From Candidatus Nomurabacteria bacterium (lineage in GTDB: Bacteria; Patescibacteriota; Minisyncoccia; Phycocordibacterales; UBA9973), in contig JAHFNF010000010.1 in NCBI GenBank assembly GCA_023267515.1, positions 1 through 16,083 on the forward strand: a stretch of 16,083 bases of DNA. Reading direction: 5' to 3'. Below the pieces are notes generated by a model. That model searched no databases. It had not been told where the DNA came from and saw only the letters and a program-made list of their open reading frames with translations. Below, in pieces: positions 6,150 to 11,744 of this stretch. The position numbers and the translations under genes are program-made. Each line of letters starts with the position of its first letter. The stretch's first letter is position 1.

Positions 6150-6641
6150 TTAACTCATTGCAAGGCTTAGTGCGGATTGTAAAGACTCCCTAAATGCCAT
6201 ACTAGTATCGGTGGCGCCAGAAACAATATTTACTTTATAGCTTTGGGCGGCAATGGCCTCCGAACGCAGACGTGGCATCGCAACACTATTTATATGCCTA
6301 GAAGTATTGCGATCACTTGGGTAATCTAGAAAATTTACTTCTGCAATTTTGCCATTGGTAATTTTAGCTTCTACCTGCACATAGCCATAGTACGCATCTA
6401 CTGAATCTCCTGTAAAAGTACCATCTGCGTATAAGTTTTTAGGAAGTATTGGAGGAGGAATTACTGGTGGTTTTGGAATAGGAATTGTTTTTGGTGGCGT
6501 AGGTGTAGGAGTAGGAGTAGGAGGTAATATTGTAGTTGTTGGAGCTGGTTCCACATAGGCAACTTCCCCACTCGTGCGATTATAAAACACGTAGAAGGCA
6601 AAAGAAATTATTACAAAAATTGATAATAAAAATTTTTTCAT
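6150..6641 (-). CDS. membrane-anchored FMN-binding domain protein (flavinylated electron carrier)
   Basis: 163 residues from the chosen ATG: a basic start and a membrane anchor (MKKFLLSIFVIISFAFYVFY), a Pro/Thr-rich spacer of about 40 residues, then an FMN-binding domain of about 95 residues. The domain begins LYADGTFTGDSVDAYYGYVQ and carries VEAKITNGKIAEVNFLDYP and, near the end, SGATDTS, the ApbE flavinylation motif whose Thr (residue 144) should carry covalent FMN. This is the same domain as in NqrC/RnfG and PplA-type carriers. The frame is open to an ATG at 6671. The 6641 ATG is preferred because AAAGGG lies just upstream and the KK-hydrophobic start makes a better anchor. apbE follows by 6 nt, which fits enzyme and substrate made together. 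Confidence 0.92.
   Translation of the reverse strand: MKKFLLSIFVIISFAFYVFYNRTSGEVAYVEPAPTTTILPPTPTPTPTPPKTIPIPKPPVIPPPILPKNLYADGTFTGDSVDAYYGYVQVEAKITNGKIAEVNFLDYPSDRNTSRHINSVAMPRLRSEAIAAQSYKVNIVSGATDTSMAFRESLQSALSLAMS
6499..6522. repeat. tandem hexamer in the Pro/Thr linker
   Basis: Four tandem GTAGGT/GTAGGA hexamers in the plus-strand sequence encode alternating Thr-Pro residues in the spacer of the FMN-carrier protein. Slippage here would change spacer length without breaking the frame. Confidence 0.7.
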
Positions 6642-6685
6642 ATACCCTTTGGTATACGTTTTTATTTTCATTTTTGGTGCAAATT

Positions 6686-7150
6686 TTAATACGTTCCGTA
6701 TGGCATTATCCGAATAAACTTCGCTTCAATTTGCCCAATATTATTTGGAGATCCGATAACCACAGCAAAATCTCCGACTTTTATAGTTTCTCGGCCTACC
6801 TCTTCCCGGCCATTTAAAATTTTTGTTTCATCCGCCAAAAAAACAGACTTTTCTACATTATTTTCATCAGCTACGATAAATGTCGGCAGAGCTATATCCA
6901 CCACCTTTCCCACTGCGCCGTGCGCGTTTGGCAGGTCATCTAAATCTAGAAGTCCCTTATGGTTGGAAGCGCCAAAATTGGACATATAGTTTTCTCCCCA
7001 ATCTTTATCAAATGAAGCTTTATTCGCTCCAACAAAAACACCAGCATTAAAAATAACAGAAGCCAAGAGTAAAGACCCGAGTATATACAGAACTTTTGTA
7101 AAAGATTTTGAATTAAAAAACTTTTTTACTTTTTCTCTTGTCTCTTGCAT
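6686..7150 (-). CDS. membrane-anchored protein with small beta-rich (DUF5666-like) domain
   Basis: 154 residues: basic cytosolic start (1-18), one membrane helix (about 19-41) ending SVIFNAGVFVGANKASF, an Asp/Asn/Gly-rich region, and a beta-rich extracytosolic domain from about 78 (GAVGKVVDIALPTFIVADE through IKVGDFAVVIGSP to IEAKFIRIMP). The pattern of a turn-rich strand, VADE, then ETIKVGDFAVVIG resembles OB-like domains such as DUF5666; this is by eye only. It is the gene between the possible anti-sigma factor and the FMN carrier, 12 nt and about 44 nt from its neighbours. Function is unknown; an assembly or docking subunit of the redox complex would fit. Its helix and the FNxGxxxG segment after it resemble those of the divergent Cys-rich protein at 8285-8635. 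Confidence 0.75.
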   Translation of the reverse strand: MQETREKVKKFFNSKSFTKVLYILGSLLLASVIFNAGVFVGANKASFDKDWGENYMSNFGASNHKGLLDLDDLPNAHGAVGKVVDIALPTFIVADENNVEKSVFLADETKILNGREEVGRETIKVGDFAVVIGSPNNIGQIEAKFIRIMPYGTY

Positions 7151-7162
7151 ATATTATATGAA

Positions 7163-7573
7163 TTAAAATGATAACGATAATCTACTCTTGTTAAATTGTA
7201 AAACCGCATAACGCAAGGAAATAAAAAAGACAAAGACTAGAGCGAGAGAGAGGATCAAGCTCATCACTGGTATTGAATCTGTGAGGGTGAGAGAAAACTC
7301 TTTCCAATATTTCAGCACTGTGGAGCCGTTGGAAAAAACCAAAGAAAAATAGCGATAAAATCCAGAGTGAAGAAAATCTTGAGAGAGCGCTCTGAATTCA
7401 AAAATAGAGCCAGCCAATGAACCGAGACTGAAAGAAGACAACACCCAAAGTCTGGTTCTAGCTCTGTTTTCTGATCGCTTTACTAATTCTAGCCAAATAT
7501 AGCCTGACAGATCTTCTTTTGGTTCATATTTTGCCTTTTGAAAGACATTTTGTAGATTAGTGTTCACGTCCAT
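7163..7573 (-). CDS. membrane protein, putative anti-sigma factor
   Basis: 136 residues. An N-terminal cytosolic segment of about 40 residues (EPKEDLSGYIWLELVKRSEN then RARTR) resembles the helical start of small anti-sigma proteins. Membrane helices are predicted at about 42-60 and 101-124, and the tail is basic. There is no HxxxCxxC zinc motif and no known domain I can name. The argument for anti-sigma is position, 34 nt downstream of an ECF sigma gene in the same operon, plus the cytosolic head on a membrane anchor. A TATAAT abuts the first ATG; the GTG at codon 3 lies exactly 6 nt after it, the spacing seen at other genes here, so an alternative start at 7567 is possible. Without a functional test it could equally be a membrane subunit of the redox system. 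Confidence 0.6.
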   Translation of the reverse strand: MDVNTNLQNVFQKAKYEPKEDLSGYIWLELVKRSENRARTRLWVLSSFSLGSLAGSIFEFRALSQDFLHSGFYRYFSLVFSNGSTVLKYWKEFSLTLTDSIPVMSLILSLALVFVFFISLRYAVLQFNKSRLSLSF

Positions 7574-7607
7574 ATTATACGATATTTTTTAATAATTTGG
7601 TGCATTT

Positions 7608-8177
7608 TTATTGAGTATTTTTCCGCAACACTTCCAACGCTCGGCGATGCTGGCTCTTTACTGTATTTATTGATTTGCCTAAAACTTTCCCTATTTCATC
7701 AAAAGTCATTTCTTCCTGATAATGTAAGACGAGCACCGCGCGGTGCGTAGCGGGTAGAATTTCCAAGATTGAATTCAAAAACTCTGCGTCTTGCAGCTTT
7801 TGCAGTGCCTCAGAAGGTAAAATTCTCTCATCTGGAATATTGTCAGCAAAGGAAGCTTCATTTAGTTCAGGATCGTTATTTTCCAGGTCGGAAAAATTGA
7901 GAATTTTTTTCTTCCGCAAAAAATCCAATGCTGTATTCTTGGCAATAGTGAAGATCCAAGTCTTGAAGCTCGCTTTGGCGACATCAAATTTGGATAAATT
8001 TTTCCATACCTTAATAAAAGTCTCTTGGGTTATGTCTTCAGCATTCCCCCGGCCGGCCAAACGAGCGACAAAGTTGTAAACCGGTGAGGTGTATTTTTCA
8101 ATCAGGCTTTTTAGCGCCTCCTGGTCGCCATCCTTATACGAAAGAATAAGCCCTTCATCATTATCAACTTGGGTCAT
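7608..8177 (-). CDS. ECF-family RNA polymerase sigma factor
   Basis: 189 residues, the usual ECF size. Region 2 spans about 22-88, with YTSPVYNFVARLAG and the region 2.2 hallmark AEDITQETFIKVWKNLSKF, then FKTWIFTIAKNTALDFLRKKK (2.3/2.4). An acidic linker of about 40 residues leads to region 4 (about 137-186): LPATHRAVLVLHYQEEMTFD then EIGKVLGKSINTVKSQHRRA, the helix-turn-helix that reads the -35. No sigma 3 domain and no extra C-terminal sensor domain. It is the first gene of the flavin redox operon and probably directs its own locus and the divergent Cys-rich gene; this is inferred from position. The ATG lies 6 nt after an extended -10, so the message is likely leaderless. Confidence 0.96.
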   Translation of the reverse strand: MTQVDNDEGLILSYKDGDQEALKSLIEKYTSPVYNFVARLAGRGNAEDITQETFIKVWKNLSKFDVAKASFKTWIFTIAKNTALDFLRKKKILNFSDLENNDPELNEASFADNIPDERILPSEALQKLQDAEFLNSILEILPATHRAVLVLHYQEEMTFDEIGKVLGKSINTVKSQHRRALEVLRKNTQ

Positions 8178-8183
8178 AAGTTA

Positions 8184-8192
8184 AATATATCA
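8184..8192 (-). promoter_or_regulatory. extended -10 of the sigma-factor operon
   Basis: The minus strand reads TGATATATT (TGn plus TATATT), then 6 nt, then the ATG of the sigma gene. It is the same module as at the glutaredoxin and NUDIX genes, which suggests a housekeeping-type promoter. No clear ECF-type -35/-10 pair was found in the divergent spacer. Confidence 0.55.
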
Positions 8193-8228
8193 CAAAAAAA
8201 CTACTGCACCATTCCAGACACTTTCCCG

Positions 8229-8234
8229 TATAAT
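8229..8234 (+). promoter_or_regulatory. -10 element for the Cys-rich membrane protein gene
   Basis: TATAAT on the plus strand, 50 nt before the ATG at 8285. A second TATAAT lies at 8265-8270, 14 nt before the ATG. Neither has a convincing -35, so which one is used cannot be decided. A G-run (8247-8252) lies between them. Confidence 0.45.
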
Positions 8235-8284
8235 ATGATATAGTAAGGGGGGTCATTTATTATTTATAATTAAAAAGAAAAATT

Positions 8285-8635
8285 ATGGAAACAACAAACA
8301 AGGAGGTAAACAAAGGAGAAAAGTGTGATTATGGATCCTGCGGGGGTATGTGCTCTTGCAGTAATTGCGGGATGAGCGCTTGCAGTATGGGATACTGTGG
8401 CACTGGTTATAAAAAACACAAGATTTTGAAAAAGCTATTCTGGCTGATCGTGATGGTGATAATATTCAACCTTGGGATGGAGCTCGGCGAATTGAAAGGA
8501 GAAATTCGTGGAGGACACGAACGTTTTGGAAACGAAATGATGAGATACGATGGAAATTATAATGGTTTTGGTATGATGGGGAATAGAATATTCAACACTC
8601 CGACCACGCCACCTACTCCTACCATCCCTCAATAA
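8285..8635 (+). CDS. Cys-rich, Met-rich single-pass membrane protein
   Basis: 116 residues, not a recognised family. The N-terminal 40 residues carry seven cysteines (14, 19, 23, 25, 28, 33, 38) in a Gly/Ser/Met-rich context (CGGMCSCSNCGMSACSMGYC). Then come a basic patch KKHKILKK, a membrane helix (about 51-66), FNLGMELGELKGEIRGG, a Met/Gly/Asn-rich stretch (NEMMRYDGNYNGFGMMGN) and a Pro/Thr tail. By charge the Cys-rich part should be cytosolic and the Met-rich part outside. That arrangement suits a soft metal such as copper and would match the cupredoxin in the locus, but metal binding is an inference. It is transcribed divergently from the sigma operon with 107 nt between. Its stop codon directly abuts the stop of convergent trhO. 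Confidence 0.75.
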   Translation: METTNKEVNKGEKCDYGSCGGMCSCSNCGMSACSMGYCGTGYKKHKILKKLFWLIVMVIIFNLGMELGELKGEIRGGHERFGNEMMRYDGNYNGFGMMGNRIFNTPTTPPTPTIPQ

Positions 8636-9502
8636 TTAGTTCACGCTCACACTCTCACGCAAATGGTCTTTTTCCTTTTCAAAACAATAACGACAACATA
8701 AAAGTTTGCGAGAAGGTCTAGTGCTGTCATCTGAACAATAATTTTCCGTAGGAACACCACAAAAAACACATCTTCCAATGATGTGTTTTTTGCTATTGGG
8801 CACCACATCTGTCGTCATCCTATTGTCAAAGACAAAAAGAGTGCCATTGAAATGCCCCCCGGGATACTCCTGCATATAGGTGTGGATACCGTCTTTGAGC
8901 TGGTAAATATCTGAAAATCCTTCGCGCTTTAAAAGACAAGTGGCTTTTTCACAGCGAATGCCTCCGGTACAGACAGTGACAACTTTTTTATCTTTTAGAC
9001 TTTTAAGTTGTTTTATCTTTTTAGGTAAATCGCGAAAGTTTGCGAGCCCCGGATCAATAGTCCGGTCAAATTTTCCGCTCTTTATCTCATAATCATTTCG
9101 CAAATCAAGCACCACAAAATCTTCGTTGTTCTCATACCATTTTTGGAGTTCGGATGCTGGCAGTCTCGTAGCGGTTTCCTTCGCCACATCAAACTCCCCC
9201 GCCTCCAAAGTCACCACTTCTTTTCGCACTACAATTTTAAGCTTTGGAAAAGCCGAGCCTGTGCCAACGCTTTCTTTTACCACTATGTCCGCAAATAATT
9301 CATCGCTCTTCAAAAATTTCTTATATTTTTCAATATTTTCCCCAATCCCTTCAAAAGTAGCATTTACACCTTCCGACGCCACTATCATCCTACCAGTAAG
9401 CCCAAGGTCTTTGCATATACTTTTATGCGCCAATACAACCGCCTGCGGATCTACAACATTGGTAAATTTATAAAATAATATAATTTTAAAGTCTTTCTCC
9501 AT
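8636..9502 (-). CDS. trhO: tRNA uridine(34) hydroxylase, rhodanese-like
   Basis: TrhO (YceA, formerly UPF0176) makes 5-hydroxyuridine at wobble position 34 of tRNAs using oxygen. The 288 residues contain the N-terminal acylphosphatase-like domain (ASEGVNATFEG at 42-52, GSAFPKLKIVVRKEVV) and a rhodanese domain with VLDLRNDYEIKSGKFDRTID. The active-site loop VCTGGIRCEKA has catalytic Cys178, with Cys184 also conserved, and GGHFNGTLFVFDNRM follows. The C-terminal tail holds C245xxC248, C256, C269, C270 and C273, probably a metal-binding or disulfide knot common in the family. It is the second gene of a pair with the membrane protein at 9515 (12 nt gap). A weak purine-rich AGGG lies before the ATG. 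Confidence 0.95.
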   Translation of the reverse strand: MEKDFKIILFYKFTNVVDPQAVVLAHKSICKDLGLTGRMIVASEGVNATFEGIGENIEKYKKFLKSDELFADIVVKESVGTGSAFPKLKIVVRKEVVTLEAGEFDVAKETATRLPASELQKWYENNEDFVVLDLRNDYEIKSGKFDRTIDPGLANFRDLPKKIKQLKSLKDKKVVTVCTGGIRCEKATCLLKREGFSDIYQLKDGIHTYMQEYPGGHFNGTLFVFDNRMTTDVVPNSKKHIIGRCVFCGVPTENYCSDDSTRPSRKLLCCRYCFEKEKDHLRESVSVN

Positions 9503-9514
9503 AACCCTGTCGCC

Positions 9515-9790
9515 TTACATCGGAGCGTACTTGCTCATTTTGTTCCAGAAAAAGGCAAACAAATTACCTATTACATTCCCTACAATAAAAGCGATAATAA
9601 TAAGTAAAATAGCACGGCCAAAGCTAAAAGGCAAAATAGTCATCGGGTGATCTATAAAATGCATCATATGCACAAAGTCAGAAAATGCCTGCGCCCAATT
9701 AAAGGCTACTAATAAAACCCAAACCAAATGCAAAAACGCCGCAAACGTGCCCAGCGTCAAACCTAATCTTTTTCCATTTATATTATTCAT
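9515..9790 (-). CDS. two-helix membrane protein, 91 aa
   Basis: Not assigned to a function. The 91 residues have two membrane helices at about 9-33 (LGLTLGTFAAFLHLVWVLLV) and 57-80 (SFGRAILLIIIAFIVGNVIG), joined by a His/Met-rich loop (DFVHMMHFIDHPMTILPFSFG). It begins MNNINGKRLGLTLG and ends FFWNKMSKYAPM. The even turn between helices and short soluble ends suggest a hairpin membrane protein. I believe similar proteins of this length occur in Patescibacteria, which a search would settle. The stop lies 12 nt before trhO, so the two are cotranscribed. A TATAAT at 9819-9824 gives a leader of about 20 nt. Confidence 0.75.
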   Translation of the reverse strand: MNNINGKRLGLTLGTFAAFLHLVWVLLVAFNWAQAFSDFVHMMHFIDHPMTILPFSFGRAILLIIIAFIVGNVIGNLFAFFWNKMSKYAPM

Positions 9791-9818
9791 ATTTTTATAA
9801 TTAGACTAATAATACTTA

Positions 9819-9824
9819 ATTATA
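9819..9824 (-). promoter_or_regulatory. -10 element for the 91-aa gene and trhO
   Basis: TATAAT on the minus strand, 28 nt before the ATG at 9790 and immediately downstream of the stop codon of the PNPOx-like gene remnant. No strong -35. Confidence 0.5.
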
Positions 9825-9826
9825 CA

Positions 9827-9859
9827 CTACAACTTGATTTCCTCTTTCCAGTCGGGTGG
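9827..9859. repeat. direct repeat, left copy (flanks the kynureninase gene)
   Basis: 33 nt matching 11285-11317 at 29 positions in the same orientation, including 16 uninterrupted bases ATTTCCTCTTTCCAGT at 9837-9852. The two copies bracket the kynureninase gene, its promoter and its terminator, about 1.46 kb apart. Confidence 0.8.
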
Positions 9860-9892
9860 TTTATCACTTTTGACAAAAGTCGCAATACGTAT
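9827..9892 (-). pseudogene. 3'-end remnant of a PNPOx-like gene
   Basis: Read on the minus strand, this stretch encodes IRIATFVKSDK then PPDWKEEIKL and a TAG stop. The intact gene at 11285-11743 ends ISINRFEKGRV, PPDWKEEIKL, TAG. The last ten residues are identical and the preceding I-I-F-K pattern is kept. The four base differences in the last 33 nt are all synonymous third positions, so the tail was once under selection as protein. Upstream the similarity stops and no start or FMN-binding core exists. The kynureninase promoter lies inside it. Confidence 0.8.
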
Positions 9893-9898
9893 TAATAT
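9870..9898 (+). promoter_or_regulatory. kynureninase promoter
   Basis: A perfect -35 TTGACA (9870-9875), 17-nt spacer and -10 TAATAT (9893-9898). It is the best -35 in the window, lies within the PNPOx remnant, and gives a leader of about 43 nt that is A-rich and lacks a Shine-Dalgarno sequence. Confidence 0.7.
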
Positions 9899-9947
9899 GA
9901 GACAAAACAGTATATAAACAATTTCAAACAGTTAAAACCAAAACGAT

Positions 9948-11237
9948 ATGACACAGAACTTCTATGAAAAAGCAAAACAGAAAGATCGGGAATGGTCACC
10001 AATCTTGGGCTCTTATGCCTCTTCATTTGACCAATCAAACGGCATTAATTACTTTGCGGGAAACTCTCTTGGTCTTATGCCAAATGGATTTAGAAAAAAG
10101 CTGTTAAAGCATGCCGATATTTGGCAGACGGAACAGCATAACGGACACTTCAAAGAGGATGGCACAAAAAGTGATCGTCCGTGGTGGAAGTACCAAGAAA
10201 AACTGGTACCTACTGCATCTGAATTACTTGGCGCCAGCCCAAATGCAAAGTACCCTGAAGTAGCGCTTTTCAACACTTTGTCGGTAAATAACCGAAACCT
10301 GATTGAGACATTCTGCACATACCTGCGAGACACAAGTAATGGTGCAGAGATTCCAACCATTATCAGTATCAAGACAAACTTTCCGTCTGATGATGTGGGA
10401 TTAAAGTACGCACTGCGAGTTGTGTTCGGAAAAAAGTACAAACTGGTGGAAGTAAATCCTATTACAGGATACGGCCTATATGATTTTGATAAGTTGATTG
10501 AAATCATAGAAAATGAGCCGAACGTAATAATGGGATTTTTCCCAGGTCTCTGCTACATTACCGGACAACGCTTCCCCATTCAAAGAATAACGGAGGCATT
10601 ACACAAGCGTGATGCAATAGCTGGCTTTGATTTGGCTCACTCAATGGGAAACTATCAGCTCAATCTCCATAATGAGAACGTTGATTTTGCTACTTTCTGC
10701 GGCTATAAATATTTGTGCGGTGGACCAGGAGCAGTGGGCGGAATATTTGTCCATGAGAAATGGTTTGACGTTCCTGAGTTTCTGTACGTATCTGGTTGGT
10801 TTGGTGTACACGAAAAAGACCGATTTAACTTTAATCCGGAAAGCTATCGTCCAGCGCCTGGCGCGTGGGGATTCCTTCAAAGCAACGACCAAGTTTTCAA
10901 TACTCTTGGCGTGGAAGCTTACTTTGAACTTGTTGAAAAACACGGGAAAGACAACATTTTCAAAAAGAATGAGGAAATTTCAACTTTTATGTATGAATGC
11001 TTGAGCAGTATTCCGAAAGTAAACATCATCACTCCTAAACCATACTCAGAAAGAGGATGTCAGATACTTTTCAAAGCGCACATGTTCAAAGTTGATTACG
11101 TGCTTGGGGCTCTTAAAAAGAGGAACTTTTGCGAGAAAAGAGGTGGGGATGCAATCCGTGTTGCTCCATTGGCTTACAATAAATTTTCGCAAGTTTGGGA
11201 ATTTGCGGAAGATTTACACTCCTGCTTGCAAGTGTAA
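9948..11237 (+). CDS. kynU: kynureninase (PLP-dependent)
   Basis: Kynureninase cleaves kynurenine to anthranilate and alanine (or 3-hydroxykynurenine to 3-hydroxyanthranilate). At 429 residues it matches the family length. Visible markers are YFAGNSLGLMP (35-45), substrate and PLP contacts around 76-80 and 110-114, and FDLAHSMGN (227-235, Asp228 for the PLP ring nitrogen). The Schiff-base lysine motif GYKYLCGGPGAVGGIFVHEK (Lys254) follows, then SGWFGVHEKDRF (283-292) and PGAWGFLQSND. FDLAHAxGN and SYKYLNAGPG in most family members are slightly changed here, so substrate preference could differ. No other tryptophan-degradation or NAD gene lies nearby. It is on the opposite strand from its neighbours, between direct repeats, with its own consensus promoter and terminator, which suggests acquisition as a single-gene cassette. 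Confidence 0.92.
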   Translation: MTQNFYEKAKQKDREWSPILGSYASSFDQSNGINYFAGNSLGLMPNGFRKKLLKHADIWQTEQHNGHFKEDGTKSDRPWWKYQEKLVPTASELLGASPNAKYPEVALFNTLSVNNRNLIETFCTYLRDTSNGAEIPTIISIKTNFPSDDVGLKYALRVVFGKKYKLVEVNPITGYGLYDFDKLIEIIENEPNVIMGFFPGLCYITGQRFPIQRITEALHKRDAIAGFDLAHSMGNYQLNLHNENVDFATFCGYKYLCGGPGAVGGIFVHEKWFDVPEFLYVSGWFGVHEKDRFNFNPESYRPAPGAWGFLQSNDQVFNTLGVEAYFELVEKHGKDNIFKKNEEISTFMYECLSSIPKVNIITPKPYSERGCQILFKAHMFKVDYVLGALKKRNFCEKRGGDAIRVAPLAYNKFSQVWEFAEDLHSCLQV

Positions 11238-11242
11238 GAAAG

Positions 11243-11277
11243 AAAGGGTCAGCGATAAAAATCATCGCTGACCCTTT
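11243..11277. terminator. bidirectional intrinsic terminator (kynureninase / PNPOx operon)
   Basis: AAAGGGTCAGCGAT, 7-nt loop, ATCGCTGACCCTTT: a perfect 14-bp stem. On the plus strand it is followed by TCTATTTCT and starts 5 nt after the kynureninase stop. On the minus strand the last arm runs into CCCTTTCTTTCTT, 7 nt past the PNPOx-like stop, so it can serve both convergent genes. Confidence 0.9.
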
Positions 11278-11284
11278 TCTATTT

Positions 11285-11317
11285 CTACAATTTAATTTCC
11301 TCTTTCCAGTCTGGCGG
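11285..11317. repeat. direct repeat, right copy (3' end of the PNPOx-like gene)
   Basis: Codes for the last 10 residues plus stop of the intact PNPOx-like gene and pairs with 9827-9859 (29 of 33 identical). Confidence 0.8.
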
Positions 11318-11743
11318 AACACGTCCTTTTTCAAAGCGATTTATGGAGATTTTCTTGGGTACTGCCATATACATCCGGCGCAAGCTTGGCGCCAAAAATT
11401 CGCTTGTGGGAACGGGAGTTTTGTTTTTCTTGGCATAAAAGACCTTGATCGCATCTTCTAGTTCTTGGCCGCCCAACTCTTTTGCCTCTGCCTCTATATA
11501 AATGCCGCATCCTGCACCTTCTAGAACTGTGGAATCATAAATCACAATAAATATATTTCCATTCGCCCGAATATTTTTTGAGTGTTGCGACTCGGCCGAA
11601 GAATTCCAAATGAAATTATATTTATCATCAGGCACTGCATAAACCGGCGAATTCCATGGCTTTCCTTCCGGCGTGATAGAAGCAATCGTTATATAAGGAA
11701 TTTTCTCAATAATCTCTTTTGCTTTTTCTTCTAGGTTTTCCAT
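11285..11743 (-). CDS. pyridoxamine 5'-phosphate oxidase-like FMN-binding split-barrel protein
   Basis: 152 residues from the ATG at 11743, which lies 1 nt after the upstream stop (TAGTATGG). An in-frame ATG at 11761 would overlap that gene by 17 nt and is less likely. The fold signature is clear: IPYITIASITPEGKPWNSPV, then NFIWNSSAESQHSKNIRANG and IFIVIYDSTV, typical of small PNPOx-like flavin or F420/haem-binding split barrels. A helical C-terminal part ends in PPDWKEEIKL. It lacks the length and active-site set of true PdxH, so the substrate is unknown. It is the last gene of a three-gene operon and the donor or sister of the remnant at 9827-9892. Confidence 0.85.
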   Translation of the reverse strand: MENLEEKAKEIIEKIPYITIASITPEGKPWNSPVYAVPDDKYNFIWNSSAESQHSKNIRANGNIFIVIYDSTVLEGAGCGIYIEAEAKELGGQELEDAIKVFYAKKNKTPVPTSEFLAPSLRRMYMAVPKKISINRFEKGRVPPDWKEEIKL

Positions 11744-11744
11744 A

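Noticed and set aside
8178..8284. ECF-type autoregulated promoter (-35 GGAAC-like with -10 GTC-like) in the divergent spacer
   Set aside because: GGAA-like strings occur but none pairs with a recognisable -10 at the right spacing and orientation; housekeeping-type -10 boxes are clearer.
10049..11004. Overlapping open frames within the kynureninase gene on both strands
   Set aside because: The PLP-enzyme frame is unambiguous; the others are by-products.
9827..11317. Insertion sequence or integron around kynureninase
   Set aside because: No transposase or integrase, no terminal inverted repeats, and the flanking repeats are coding 3' ends with synonymous differences rather than short exact target duplications.
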